Assembly: GCA_044228505.1 (NCBI GenBank)
Contig: JBGAUT010000004.1
Coordinates: 62,001 to 126,000 of the forward strand
Length of the DNA stretch: 64,000 nucleotides
Direction: 5' to 3'
From: JAEUKA01 sp044228505
GTDB lineage: Bacteria; Myxococcota_A; Polyangia; Palsa-1104; JAEUJZ01
Shown here piece after piece: positions 25,632 through 35,265 of the stretch. A model generated the notes under the pieces. That model was not told where the DNA came from and did no database searches. It saw only the letters and a list, made by a program, of their open reading frames with translations. The translations under genes and the position numbers were made by a program. The first letter of the stretch is position 1. Every line of letters starts with the position of its first letter.

Positions 25632-26126
25632 CTACTGAAGGGTTACGTACAGCTCTGCCGACCGCTGCGGCTCAACAGGAGTACCTGGTTGATCATTATA
25701 AAACAGCTTGAAGACCAGGCGTTTCTTTCCCGCCGTCAGATACGGAGCGGTGTCACCGACGATCGCGGCGTTTGGGATCTCCCACGGCGCGGTGCTCGCG
25801 GGAACCTGATTCACGCGAGCCACGAAGTTGACACCGCCGATGTAGGCCCGGACCTGACCACGACCGCATTCCTTGATGTCGGAGCCACTCAGCTTGAACG
25901 GAAAGCCAGCCTCGCAGCCAACGCTCGCGTCCGTACCAGAGATCTCGAACAGCACTTTGATCGGCTGTCCGGCGGGAAGTATCTGGTCCGCGTTCGGCGA
26001 AGTAATCCGGATCACCGGGGAAGTGTCCGGCGGTGGCTCGCAGCCGGTCCCAAAGAGAGCGCCGAGGCCAACCAGCAGACAGGGCGCGACAGTGCGAAGG
26101 GATCGAGCGATGGTCCTTGCGTTCAT
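25632..26126 (-). CDS. Predicted lipoprotein
   Basis: 164 residues with a signal peptide and lipobox LFGTGC (Cys 29). The mature part opens EPPPDTSPVIRITSPN and looks beta-rich, like a small Ig or cadherin-like fold (LPAGQPIKVLFEISGTDAS, KKRLVFKLFYNDQPGTP). It has two conserved-looking Cys (VGCEAGF and KECGRG). AAAGGA lies about nine bases before the ATG. It is eight bases upstream of the FHA-GGDEF gene. Envelope-located; function unknown. Confidence 0.7.
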   Translation of the reverse strand: MNARTIARSLRTVAPCLLVGLGALFGTGCEPPPDTSPVIRITSPNADQILPAGQPIKVLFEISGTDASVGCEAGFPFKLSGSDIKECGRGQVRAYIGGVNFVARVNQVPASTAPWEIPNAAIVGDTAPYLTAGKKRLVFKLFYNDQPGTPVEPQRSAELYVTLQ

Positions 26127-26202
26127 AGCGAAGTCCTTTCGATAAGCGAGGGTCTGTTACAGACGAAGGAAGTATAAGCGGCAGGCGCGACGGTGTCGTC
26201 GC

Positions 26203-26943
26203 TTAGAGTCCGCAGAGTGGGTCGTCGGCGTTCTTGCAGCGCTCGAGCTTGGCCTTGCGATCCCGCTCCTTCGAAGCGGCCCGCTGCGCAGCGGCGTCCG
26301 ACGCAGCTCGTGCAGCAGCGGCAGCAGCGGCTTTGGCCCGATCGGCGAACTCGAGTCGCTCCTTCTCGGTCTTGGCTGCGTTCACCTGCTCTTCGAGAGA
26401 CTTGGCCTCGGCGAGACGATCACTTAGCGCCTTCTGGAGCCGCGCTGATTCGTCTCGATCCTTTTTGCGCTCGCTCTCGATCCGAGCAATTGCCTCGGCG
26501 ATCGCCTGCTTCTTCGCAGCTTCCTGGGCGCGCTTGACGACCACGACCACCACGATGCTGATCATGATGAAGACCGCCGAGACGGCGGCGATCAGCTTGA
26601 CCGGAAGCGGCTTGCTCTTGATGGCCTCGGTGGCCGCCCGCAAGTTCGCCTCTTCGATACGAGCTTCTGCTTCGATGCGGGCGCGACGCTCTGCCTCTTC
26701 CAGGCGAATGCGATCTTCGCGCTCCTTGTGTTCCTTTGCTTCGCGCTCGCGACGGATCGCATCCTCTGCGGCACGAACTTTCGCCTCTTCCTCTTCCTTG
26801 GCACGGCGTATCGCGTCTTCCTTGGCGCGACGCTCTGCCTCAGCACTGGCAATTCGGGAATCCTCTTCCTCTTTGAGCCGATCCTGAAGGGTATTGGCGA
26901 CTTCCTTCAGCGAAAACAACAGCGAGTTCTCTTCGCGAGCCAT
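26203..26943 (-). CDS. Coiled-coil protein with a central membrane span
   Basis: 246 residues. Residues 1-105 are highly charged coiled coil, with Ala/Glu/Arg/Lys runs such as EEEEAKVRAAEDAIRREREA. One membrane span (about 115-137, IAAVSAVFIMISIVVVVVVK) separates them from a second coiled coil (about 140-230) that ends with two cysteines (LERCKNADDPLCGL). AAGGAG sits about 11 bases upstream of the ATG. I do not recognise the family; the layout suggests a scaffold linking cytoplasm and envelope. It is the first gene of the cluster, 76 bases before the lipoprotein. Confidence 0.75.
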   Translation of the reverse strand: MAREENSLLFSLKEVANTLQDRLKEEEDSRIASAEAERRAKEDAIRRAKEEEEAKVRAAEDAIRREREAKEHKEREDRIRLEEAERRARIEAEARIEEANLRAATEAIKSKPLPVKLIAAVSAVFIMISIVVVVVVKRAQEAAKKQAIAEAIARIESERKKDRDESARLQKALSDRLAEAKSLEEQVNAAKTEKERLEFADRAKAAAAAAARAASDAAAQRAASKERDRKAKLERCKNADDPLCGL

Positions 26944-27176
26944 GGGAACTGCGTCTCCTTGTCTAGCCGGGAGCGACCAGCTACGGACCTTTCTGCGACG
27001 GAAAAACCACTTGACACTATATCACTTGGGGCGCGAGTACCGGTCCTGTTTTTGCAGGTACGCGATTCGCAAGGCCTTTTGTCCCACTGAAACCACTCGA
27101 TGCAGGTGCACCCCCGAGCCGACCGAAGCCGCCCGCGAGCCTTGACCAGTGTGGTTGCCCAAGGGTAGGACATGCC

Positions 27177-30100
27177 ATGACTTTTTCGTCCTCCTCTTTA
27201 GCGCTTTTCTCTCTCTGTGTCATCTTCGATGTTTCTGGCGGCGTCGCTTGGGGCGCTCAGCCGGCAGCGGCGAATCAGGGACAATCGGGCGGGTCCGCAC
27301 AAAACGCCAGCCAGTCTCCTGCACAGACCGCACCCGCAGGACATGGCGGAGGTCCAGTGGCAGGACCGGCAGTGCTCGGGCCCGGGGAAGTTCACCTTCG
27401 CAACCTTCGTCAGATTACCTTCGGTGGCGAAAACGCCGAGGCTTACTTTTCCAGCGATGGCAAACGCCTCAGTCTCCAAGCCACCACTTCGAAGGATCGC
27501 TGCGACCAGATCTATCAGATGGCCGTTCCGATGAACGGAGCGCAGCCCCGCTTGGTGCCGGTAACCACCGGCAAAGGCCGCCATACCTGCAGTTACTTCT
27601 TCCCCGATGCCAGTCGGCTGATCTTTTCGTCGACGAGACATCTCGGAGATGACTGCCCGCCGCAACCCGACCGCAGCAAAGGGTACGTCTGGCCGCTTTA
27701 CAATTATCAGCTCTACACCTCACTTCCCGACGGAAGCGACGTGAAGCGACTGTCGAATACCCAGAGCTACGATGCCGAAGCCACCGTTTGCAAAGACGGC
27801 AGCGTCATCTTCACCTCCGACCGCGATGGTGATCTCGAACTGTATCGGATGAACCTCGACGGCACCGGGGTGCGACGAATCACCAACTCGCCTGGCTATG
27901 ACGGTGGTGCGTTCTTTTCCGAGGACTGCAAGTCGATTGTCTGGCGAGCCGACCGTCCGCGCACCGATGCGGAAGCCAAGACCATGAAGGATCTGCTGAC
28001 CGAGCACCTGGTCCGTCCGACTCGGATGGAGCTGTGGGTGGCCGATGCCGATGGAAAAAATGCCCACCAAGTCACCGACCTGAAAGCGGCGTCCTTTGCA
28101 CCATTCTTTTTCCCAGCTAGCGTCGCAGGAGCCCCCAATCGTCGGATCATCTTTTCATCGAACAATGGCGATCCGAAAGGCCGTGAGTTCGACTTGTGGG
28201 CGGTGAACTCCGATGGTTCGCAGCTTGAGCGGATCACTGACGCGCCCGATTTTGATGGCTTTCCAATCTTTTCTCCCGACGGCAAGACGCTGGCCTTTTC
28301 CTCGAACCGAGGCGGCAAGGCCCGCGGCGAAACCAACGTGTTTTTGGCCGACTGGGTCATGTCCGAACCAAAAACCACCAAAACCGTCGCTGCCGATCAA
28401 GTCTCGCAGCGCATTCGCTGGCTCGCAGATCCGTCACGCGAAGGCCGTGGAGTCGGCTCCGCTGGCATCAAGACCGCCAGCCAAGAGATTGCGCGTTGGA
28501 TGCAGTCGATCGGCCTCAAACCCGTCGGTGAGCCGGCCTCTGGCCAAGCAAGTTATTTCCAGAACGTCGAGGTGGTGATTGGCGTCCGGGACCTTGGCTC
28601 GACCTTTCGAATCGAGGGCAGTGGGGGTCGAGCGCTGACCGCAACCGAAATGATAGCGGCGGCCATCTCGTCGAGTGGATCCTTCACGGGCAAGCTACGC
28701 TTCGCGGGCTATGGCATCACCGCACCGGAGTCTCATTGGGACGATCTGCAGGGACTTGATCTTAAGGGGCACGTCGCGGTGGTGCTCCGAGGGATTCCCG
28801 ATGGAAAGCTAGCCAGCAGCGCGGCGCGCTCGTATTCCGATCTTCGCTACAAAGCCTGGAACCTGCGCGAACACGGGGCCCAAGCGGTGATCTTCGTCGA
28901 CCCCAAAAGCGACACCCTACCCAAGCTGACGCTCGATGGACCCGAGGGTGGAGCAGGCATCCCAGTCGGATTTGCCAGCCGTGCGCTCATCGCCGCGCTG
29001 ATTCCTCAAGGGGCAGCCCCAAATGGTGTTGGACACAATCCACATAGCCCAGCCCCCAAAGCGGAGGGCCCGCTTGCACACCTCATCATCGCCGCCGAGC
29101 TAGCCCAGGGTGGCAGCGTGACCTCGACAGCCGCACTTGCTGGCAAGGTGAACCTAGCCCGTGAGTCCCGACAAGAACGCAATGTGATCGGCCTGCTCCC
29201 GGCGAGTCAGCCCGTCACCGGGGAGGTTCCGGCGATTGTGATTGGCGCGCACTATGACCACCTGGGGCTCGGCGGACGCACCTCGATGGCACCGGGCGTC
29301 ACCGCAGTCCACCCAGGCGCTGACGACAATGGCTCGGGCACGACCGCACTGCTCGAAACAGCTCGTATCTTGGCCGAAAAAGATCGGAGCTTCGACGTCT
29401 ACTTCGCAGCCTTCACCGGAGAGGAGCTAGGACTCGTTGGTAGCAGTCGGTTCGTTTCCGCATGGCCACAGGGACTGACCCGCACTCGGGTCAAGGCGAT
29501 GATCAACTTCGATATGGTGGGGCGACTCGGTGGTTCACCGGACTCAACCATCCCGACGGTGAGCGTGCAAGGCAGTGACTCAGCCACCGAGTGGAAAGAG
29601 CTGGTCCTACCCGCATGCCAGCAAAGCGGTCTCCGCTGCCGACTCGGTGGCGACGGCTACGGTCCAAGCGACATGACACCGTTTTATGCAGCGGGAGTGC
29701 CGGTGCTGTTCTTTTTCACGGGAGCCCACGCCGATTACCATCGCCCGAGCGACACCGCCGACAAGATCAATTCGCTCGGCATCCTTCAGATCAGCAGCTT
29801 GGCCGCTGACGTGCTGCGCGCTCTGGGCGACCGGTTGAAGGGCACGGCGATGGCCCTGACCTACACCAAGCCCAAGGGCCCGGCCCCGCGAACCGGCGAC
29901 ATGGGTGGTTATGGCGCATATCTGGGTACCATTCCCGACTACACCGCGATGCAGGGCGCGCAGGGCGGCGTGAAGCTGTCCGGGGCCCGGCCGGGCAGCC
30001 CCGCCGACAAAGCGGGCGTAAGCGGTGGCGATGTCCTGGTGCAGCTTGGCGACAGCAAAGTGTCGACGCTGGAAGACATGACCTTCGCTCTCCGCAAGCA

Positions 30101-30191
30101 CAAGAGCGGAGAAACGGTCGAGGTCGTGGTGATTCGCGGCGGCGATCAGGTCGTAAAGCTCCGCGCCACCCTCGGGCAGCGCCCCCAGTAG
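27177..30191 (+). CDS. Secreted beta-propeller M28 aminopeptidase with PA and PDZ domains
   Basis: 1004 residues. After a signal peptide and a Gly/Ala/Gln-rich spacer comes a TolB/PD40-like propeller (about 75-420) with repeats such as FSSDGKRLSLQATTS, ITNSPGYDGGAFFSEDCKSI and SPDGKTLAFSSNRGGKARGE. The M28 metallopeptidase core follows, with zinc ligands in VIGAHYDHLG, HPGADDNGSGTTALLE, FTGEELGLVG, NFDMVG and DYHRPSDTADK. A PA-like insertion (about 530-620) precedes the active site and a PDZ domain ends the protein (SGGDVLVQLGDSK). AGGGTAGGA precedes the ATG. It probably removes N-terminal residues from extracellular peptides, as in nutrient capture. Confidence 0.9.
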   Translation: MTFSSSSLALFSLCVIFDVSGGVAWGAQPAAANQGQSGGSAQNASQSPAQTAPAGHGGGPVAGPAVLGPGEVHLRNLRQITFGGENAEAYFSSDGKRLSLQATTSKDRCDQIYQMAVPMNGAQPRLVPVTTGKGRHTCSYFFPDASRLIFSSTRHLGDDCPPQPDRSKGYVWPLYNYQLYTSLPDGSDVKRLSNTQSYDAEATVCKDGSVIFTSDRDGDLELYRMNLDGTGVRRITNSPGYDGGAFFSEDCKSIVWRADRPRTDAEAKTMKDLLTEHLVRPTRMELWVADADGKNAHQVTDLKAASFAPFFFPASVAGAPNRRIIFSSNNGDPKGREFDLWAVNSDGSQLERITDAPDFDGFPIFSPDGKTLAFSSNRGGKARGETNVFLADWVMSEPKTTKTVAADQVSQRIRWLADPSREGRGVGSAGIKTASQEIARWMQSIGLKPVGEPASGQASYFQNVEVVIGVRDLGSTFRIEGSGGRALTATEMIAAAISSSGSFTGKLRFAGYGITAPESHWDDLQGLDLKGHVAVVLRGIPDGKLASSAARSYSDLRYKAWNLREHGAQAVIFVDPKSDTLPKLTLDGPEGGAGIPVGFASRALIAALIPQGAAPNGVGHNPHSPAPKAEGPLAHLIIAAELAQGGSVTSTAALAGKVNLARESRQERNVIGLLPASQPVTGEVPAIVIGAHYDHLGLGGRTSMAPGVTAVHPGADDNGSGTTALLETARILAEKDRSFDVYFAAFTGEELGLVGSSRFVSAWPQGLTRTRVKAMINFDMVGRLGGSPDSTIPTVSVQGSDSATEWKELVLPACQQSGLRCRLGGDGYGPSDMTPFYAAGVPVLFFFTGAHADYHRPSDTADKINSLGILQISSLAADVLRALGDRLKGTAMALTYTKPKGPAPRTGDMGGYGAYLGTIPDYTAMQGAQGGVKLSGARPGSPADKAGVSGGDVLVQLGDSKVSTLEDMTFALRKHKSGETVEVVVIRGGDQVVKLRATLGQRPQ

Positions 30192-30233
30192 TCCGTGACA
30201 GTTCCTGGTCAATTGCGATAAGGTTTGCGCCCC

Positions 30234-31820
30234 ATGAGCACGAGCAGCCCGAAGGATCCCTCTTCCGCCCCCGAGCGACCATCTCCGCTAAAAATCTTGG
30301 AGGCAAAAGAAGCCGAAGCCCTGCAAGGAGGGGGAGCGGCACGCACCAAGCGTCAGCACGAGGCGGGCAAGCTGACCGCCCGCGAACGCATCGAGCTATT
30401 TTGCGACAAGGGCAGCTTCGTCGAGATCGACAAGTTCGTCACCCATCGCTGCACCGACTTCGGAATGGCCGAACAAAAGATCCTGGGAGACGGCGTCATC
30501 ACCGGCTACGGCCAAGTCGGTGGTCGTCAGGTATTTCTCTTCGCCCAGGACTTTACGGTCTTTGGCGGATCGCTGTCCGGTGCGTACGCGCAAAAAATCT
30601 GCAAGGTCATGGACCTGGCGATGCGCGTCGGTGCCCCGGTCGTCGGACTCAATGACTCCGGTGGAGCGCGTATCCAAGAAGGCGTCGAGTCGCTGGCCGG
30701 TTATGCTGAGATCTTCACGCGCAATGTGCTCGCCTCAGGCGTGGTGCCGCAGCTCTCGGTGATTCTCGGGCCGTGTGCCGGTGGTGCCGTCTATTCGCCC
30801 GCGATGACCGACTTTATCGCGATGGTCGATAAGACCAGCTACATGTTCATCACCGGACCCGACGTGGTGAAGGCCGTCACTCACGAAGAGGTCAGCAAGG
30901 AAGACCTCGGTGGCTCGCGGGCGCACTCTGGTCGCTCAGGCGTCGCCCACTTGCGCTGTCCCGACGAAAAAAGCGCGCTACTGCAGATGCGTGAGCTGCT
31001 TTCGTATCTGCCGCAGAACAACACCGAAGATCCGCCGGTGGTTCCTTCCAGCGATCCCGCTGAGCGAGAGGATACCGCTCTCGACAACTTGGTTCCCGTT
31101 GAAGCCACCCGCGCCTATGACATCAAAGAGCTGATCCGTCGCATCGTCGACTCAGGCCGATTTTTCGAAATCCAACCCGAGATGGCGATGAACATCGTTG
31201 TCGGCTTTGCCCGCATGGACGGTCGCACCGTTGGGATCGTCGCCAATCAACCGGCCGTGCTGGCCGGAGTGCTCGACATCGCCGCGTCCGTGAAGGCAGC
31301 GCGCTTTGTCCGCTTCTGCGACTGCTTCAACATACCTTTGCTGACCCTCGTCGACGTCCCCGGCTTTATGCCCGGCAAGGACCAAGAGCACGGCGGCATC
31401 ATCCGGCACGGTGCCAAGCTGCTGTACGCGTTCGTCGAAGCCACGGTACCGAAGGTGACGCTCATCACCCGCAAGGCCTACGGCGGTGCCTATGACGTCA
31501 TGGCCTCGAAGCACGTCCGTGCCGACATCAACTTCGCGTTCCCGACCGCCGAGATCGCGGTCATGGGCCCCGAGGGCGCGGTCAACATCATCTACCGCGA
31601 ACAGCTCGCCAAGTCGCCTGATCCCGAGGCCACCCGTGCCACCTACGTTCGCGACTACCGAGAGAAGTTTGCCAATCCCTATGCTGCGGCGTCGCTCGGT
31701 TACATCGACGAGGTGATTCGGCCTCGCGAAACCCGCAAGAAGATCATCGCGGCGCTGCGGATGCTGAAAAACAAGCGTCAGCAGAACCCGCCCAAGAAGC
31801 ACGGCAACATTCCGCTGTAA
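30234..31820 (+). CDS. pccB: Acyl-CoA carboxylase carboxyltransferase subunit (propionyl-CoA carboxylase beta type)
   Basis: About 528 residues from the ATG at 30234 (an in-frame TTG lies at 30225). It transfers carboxyl from biotin to propionyl-CoA, giving methylmalonyl-CoA, in the cytoplasm. Crotonase-fold signatures are SGGARIQEGVESLAGYAEIF, GPCAGGAVYSPAMTDF, FITGPDVVK and MPGKDQEHGGIIRHGAKLLY. Length and motifs match PccB and methylmalonyl-CoA decarboxylase alpha; the biotin-carrying partner is not nearby, so substrate specificity is inferred. It is on the same strand as the M28 gene and follows it by about 40 bases. Confidence 0.88.
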   Translation: MSTSSPKDPSSAPERPSPLKILEAKEAEALQGGGAARTKRQHEAGKLTARERIELFCDKGSFVEIDKFVTHRCTDFGMAEQKILGDGVITGYGQVGGRQVFLFAQDFTVFGGSLSGAYAQKICKVMDLAMRVGAPVVGLNDSGGARIQEGVESLAGYAEIFTRNVLASGVVPQLSVILGPCAGGAVYSPAMTDFIAMVDKTSYMFITGPDVVKAVTHEEVSKEDLGGSRAHSGRSGVAHLRCPDEKSALLQMRELLSYLPQNNTEDPPVVPSSDPAEREDTALDNLVPVEATRAYDIKELIRRIVDSGRFFEIQPEMAMNIVVGFARMDGRTVGIVANQPAVLAGVLDIAASVKAARFVRFCDCFNIPLLTLVDVPGFMPGKDQEHGGIIRHGAKLLYAFVEATVPKVTLITRKAYGGAYDVMASKHVRADINFAFPTAEIAVMGPEGAVNIIYREQLAKSPDPEATRATYVRDYREKFANPYAAASLGYIDEVIRPRETRKKIIAALRMLKNKRQQNPPKKHGNIPL

Positions 31821-31826
31821 CCCGCG

Positions 31827-32732
31827 CTAGTTCACCGTCGGAATCCGAAGGGGCTGCGACAGCGTATCGATCAGCAAGCGATTCACCTCATCGGGCTGTT
31901 CGAGATGGACGAAGTGACCGGCGGGTAGGTATTCGATGCGCAGCCTCGGAACCGCCTGGCTCAGTCCCTCGGTCAGCTGTCGTCCGAGCGCAGCGTCGCG
32001 TTCTCCCCAAATCAGCAGCGTCTCGGCTTCGACGGGCTCGACCCGCTTTGGCAGCGTCAGCGGATTTTGCCGCAGTGCCGCCCGGTAGTAATTGATCGTG
32101 GCGGTGAGTGCGCCCGGCTGACTCAGTGCCTGACGGTAGATCGCAAAGTCCGCATCGGTCACGTTCTGCCGCAGCGCTCGGGTGTGAGCAAAGATCTTAC
32201 GTAGAAATGCCCAATCATTGCGCGACAGAAGCCACTCGGGCAGGTGCGGGAGCTGAAAAAACAACATGTACCAGCTTCGACGGACCTGGGCCCAGTCGAG
32301 CTTCGACACAAACAACGCCGGATGTGGCGCATTTAACACGATCAATCGTCGCACCACGTGCCGCGTCGCCGGAAATGCTGCGGTCAGCCACGCCACCGCC
32401 CCACCCCAGTCGTGCCCGACGATGTCCAGGCGCTTATAGCCGAGCGCATGGGCCAGCGAGACGACATCCCCAGCAAGCTGTTCCGACGCGTAGTCCTCGA
32501 CACGACTGGGCTTGTCCGACAGGTTGTAGCCACGCAGATCCGGTGCAATGGCTCGGAAGCCCGCCTGGGCGAGCGCGGGCAACTGTCTGCGCCACGAATA
32601 CCAGCACTCGGGAAAACCGTGGAGCAGCAGCACCGGCGGACCATCGACCGGTCCCGCTTCTGCGACGTGGATCCGAAGACCGCCGGCGCTCACCGTATGG
32701 TGCCGTGTCTCTGTGGCTGCCGACTCGATCAC
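31827..32732 (-). CDS. Alpha/beta hydrolase, epoxide-hydrolase-like
   Basis: 301 residues from a GTG at 32732 that shares one base with the stop of the aldehyde dehydrogenase (TAGTG), so the two are probably coupled. The HGFPECWYSWR oxyanion segment and VGHDWGGAVAW place an aspartate as nucleophile, as in soluble epoxide hydrolases and haloalkane dehalogenases; the triad His is in PAGHFVHLEQPDEV. WGERDAALG carries the late acidic residue. With the dehydrogenase upstream it may detoxify or process epoxides and aldehydes. Substrate not known. Confidence 0.85.
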   Translation of the reverse strand: MIESAATETRHHTVSAGGLRIHVAEAGPVDGPPVLLLHGFPECWYSWRRQLPALAQAGFRAIAPDLRGYNLSDKPSRVEDYASEQLAGDVVSLAHALGYKRLDIVGHDWGGAVAWLTAAFPATRHVVRRLIVLNAPHPALFVSKLDWAQVRRSWYMLFFQLPHLPEWLLSRNDWAFLRKIFAHTRALRQNVTDADFAIYRQALSQPGALTATINYYRAALRQNPLTLPKRVEPVEAETLLIWGERDAALGRQLTEGLSQAVPRLRIEYLPAGHFVHLEQPDEVNRLLIDTLSQPLRIPTVN

Positions 32733-34357
32733 TACCTACTCCGACGGCTATCACGGACCATCGACAGCAGACTCTTTGCGACTTGCACCGCACCTTTGGC
32801 TTTCTCAGCGACTCCGCTTCCATAAAACAGTCGCACCGCACCGTCGAGCATTGGGAAGGTGGCCGGCCGAATCGGATACAGCGACATCGGCATATGGAGC
32901 GGCAGCTTATCGGTGACCACGGTTTTGACGTGGCAGCACGACCGCAGGCCCTCGCGACCGTTGATGCGACCGAAGCCTGAAATTCGCACACCACCAAACG
33001 GAGCCGACTGCACCATGTAGGCGATGCCGTAATCGTTGATAACCGTCATTCCCGCCGAGATACCCTTGGCGATGCGCTCGGCGCGACGACGATTCTTGGT
33101 GAACACCGACGAACCGAGGCCATAGCTTGAGTCATTGGCCAGCCGAATCGCTTCCTCTTCGCCATGAACGCGGATGATGGTCATCACCGGCCCGAAGGTT
33201 TCTTTTTGGACTAAGTCCATCGTGTGGTCGCAGTCCACGACGACGGTGGGTTCAAAGAACTGACCGGCCAAATGTGGATTCCGTCCTCCGCCAACCAGCA
33301 CTCGCGCCCCTTTGCTGACCGCGTCGCGGATCTGACGCTCAATGATCTCAAGCTGGCGTGGCATGGTCAGCGCCCCTACATCAAAGTCGCCACCCCGATC
33401 CTGCGAGGGCGGACCTTGCCGCAGCGCCTTGGCGCGCTGTACCACCTCATCCACAAAGCGGTCGTAGATCCCGTCAAATACATACAACCGCTCGGCGGCC
33501 ACGCACATCTGCCCGCAGGCCGTGAACACCCCGAGCATCGCCGCACCCACTGCCTGATCGAGGTCGGCATCGTCGCAGATGATCATCGGATCTTTGCCGC
33601 CCAGCTCCAGTACCACTGGCGTCAACGTCTCCGAGGCAGCGGCCATCACCTTGCGACCGTTTTCGGGAGAGCCGGTAAAGAAGATCTTTTCGACCCCGCA
33701 GGTCACCAGCGCTCGCCCCGTTTCTCCCCCGCCGGTGATGATCTGGACCAGATCCGGGCTATAGCCCGCTTTCGTCAACACCTCGTCGAAGATGGCCTGA
33801 AAGTCTGCCGCCGACCACGAAGTCCACTCCGAGGTCTTGGCAATCACCGCATTGCCCGCAAACAGCGCCGGGACCGTCGGACACAGGATGTTGTGAAACG
33901 GAAAGTTCCAGGGACAGATGACGCCGACCACGCCGAGGGGCAGATACTCGACACGAGCCGCTTTGTGCATCAGCAGGCCCGACGGTCGCTGGTCCGAACG
34001 AAGGTCGTCTTCGCCATGGTCGATGAGGTAACGGATCTTCTCGCAAACCGGGAAGATCTCGCCCATCGCAGCGTCGGCCATGGTCTTGCCCGAATCAGTC
34101 GAGCACAGCCGACAAATCTCGGCCTGGTGGTCGATGATGTAGTCGAGCAGCATCCGCAGCACCCGTCGTCGCTCAGCAAACGAGGTCTGGCCCCATGCAA
34201 GCTGAGCTTGCCGCGCTCGTGACAGTCGCTCGGCCACATCGGCCTCGGACAGTGACGGCACTTCGCCCAGTTTTTCCAGCGTGGCAGGGTTTTGGCACTC
34301 GATGGTGACGAGCGGACGGGTCCACGGACGGACCTCGTCGGTTTGCTTACCAAGCAT
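32732..34357 (-). CDS. Aldehyde dehydrogenase family protein
   Basis: 541 residues. It oxidises aldehydes to acids with NAD(P). Signatures: VGVICPWNFPFHN in the cofactor region, EKIFFTGSPENGRKV, catalytic Glu in VVLELGGKDPM, and catalytic Cys in ACGQMCVAAER. The C-terminal extension (MLDGAVRLFYGSGVAEKAKG and onward) is typical of the long-chain or coniferyl-aldehyde branch, possibly associating with membranes. GAGGAG six bases before the ATG is a good ribosome binding site. It is first in a two-gene unit with the epoxide-hydrolase-like gene. Confidence 0.93.
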   Translation of the reverse strand: MLGKQTDEVRPWTRPLVTIECQNPATLEKLGEVPSLSEADVAERLSRARQAQLAWGQTSFAERRRVLRMLLDYIIDHQAEICRLCSTDSGKTMADAAMGEIFPVCEKIRYLIDHGEDDLRSDQRPSGLLMHKAARVEYLPLGVVGVICPWNFPFHNILCPTVPALFAGNAVIAKTSEWTSWSAADFQAIFDEVLTKAGYSPDLVQIITGGGETGRALVTCGVEKIFFTGSPENGRKVMAAASETLTPVVLELGGKDPMIICDDADLDQAVGAAMLGVFTACGQMCVAAERLYVFDGIYDRFVDEVVQRAKALRQGPPSQDRGGDFDVGALTMPRQLEIIERQIRDAVSKGARVLVGGGRNPHLAGQFFEPTVVVDCDHTMDLVQKETFGPVMTIIRVHGEEEAIRLANDSSYGLGSSVFTKNRRRAERIAKGISAGMTVINDYGIAYMVQSAPFGGVRISGFGRINGREGLRSCCHVKTVVTDKLPLHMPMSLYPIRPATFPMLDGAVRLFYGSGVAEKAKGAVQVAKSLLSMVRDSRRSR

Positions 34358-34397
34358 CGCGGCTCCTCGGGGGGAAAAAGTCCGCCCGCCTTATGCC

Positions 34398-34424
34398 AAA
34401 AAGGCCGCTCGCTCGGCAACAAAA
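34398..34424 (-). terminator. Weak terminator-like hairpin after the PEGA gene
   Basis: On the minus strand GCCG, a six-base loop and CGGC are followed by C and five T residues, with a second T-run on the other side. The stem is only four pairs, so the call is tentative. It lies between the PEGA gene stop and the aldehyde dehydrogenase start. Confidence 0.3.
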
Positions 34425-34431
34425 ACAACAG

Positions 34432-35265
34432 CTACGGACGAGCGGAGGGGTCGGGCTGCGGCTCGTGTGCTGGGCGAAGCCACAGCTCGGCTCGTCGCGG
34501 TAGACTCTGCTCGCTGCTTTGCTGCGCACCCGGCTCGACGACCAGGAAAGCATCAAGCGCCGCGCCGCGTCCTGCCTCGACGACGACCTCGTTTTTGTAG
34601 CGGACGAAGCCCGACTTCAGCACCTCGATGCGATGTTCCCCGGCGAACGTCGTCACCACCAGTGGCGTCTGCCCAAGCCGCATCCCATTGAGCCGCACCA
34701 TCGCCCCAGGTGGCTGCGAGGTGACTTCAAGGAGCCCGGTCTTGCGCTGCTGCGCCTTGTGAACCAGGTCGCCCGTCATGCCTCCCAGCTTGGTCGCCAG
34801 ACGGCTCGAATTGCAGCCCTCGCAGCTTACCTGCACCTCGGCGGCAAAGTCCGCCATCGCGGCATCGTAGAGTTGCCCGCTAAGCTGATAGTCTCCCCCC
34901 TCGCGAACCACCCGGACCGAGAGTAGCTGACGCAGCTCGCTCTTTTGGCATAGCTCGGCCTGGCACTCCGAGTCGCTGCACTGCGATGGCTGCGGCCACG
35001 CGCCGTCCGACGATTCACCGGAGTTCCCAACCAGCTCAGCGCTCAGCTTTCGCCCGCGCAAGCTCCGCTGAAGTTCACCACCAAGCCGCGCCCGCTGCGA
35101 CTCATCGCTCGCTGGCAACTCGAGCAATACGACCACCTGGGGCTTGACGGTCGAGCCGCCCTCGCGCTTGGCCGCTGCATGCCCCGCTTCGGCAGCGTTG
35201 GCTGCGACCAGGCCGAGAAGGAGCGTCAGGACCGCGCCACGCAGTGTAACTGGATGTCGACTCAT
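34432..35265 (-). CDS. Secreted PEGA-domain protein, partner of kinase C
   Basis: 277 residues. A signal peptide (about 1-28, ending NAAEAGHA) leads to a domain with two cysteine pairs, CSDSECQAELC (about 97-107) and CEGC (about 150-153). A PEGA domain then runs from about 175 to 245 (LLEVTSQPPGAMVRLNGMRL, GEHRIEVLKSGFVRYKNEVV), and the C-terminus is Pro-rich. The start overlaps the kinase C stop as ATGA (35262-35265). The order of CxxxxC-type pair, CxxC pair, TSKPPGA-type PEGA and gene position is the same as in the protein at 1-1269. Role inferred: extracytoplasmic accessory or ligand-binding subunit of the kinase. Confidence 0.85.
   Translation of the reverse strand: MSRHPVTLRGAVLTLLLGLVAANAAEAGHAAAKREGGSTVKPQVVVLLELPASDESQRARLGGELQRSLRGRKLSAELVGNSGESSDGAWPQPSQCSDSECQAELCQKSELRQLLSVRVVREGGDYQLSGQLYDAAMADFAAEVQVSCEGCNSSRLATKLGGMTGDLVHKAQQRKTGLLEVTSQPPGAMVRLNGMRLGQTPLVVTTFAGEHRIEVLKSGFVRYKNEVVVEAGRGAALDAFLVVEPGAQQSSEQSLPRRAELWLRPAHEPQPDPSARP

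Noticed and set aside
27011..27016. TTGACA as a promoter for the M28 peptidase.
   Set aside because: No acceptable -10 box lies 16-18 bases downstream.
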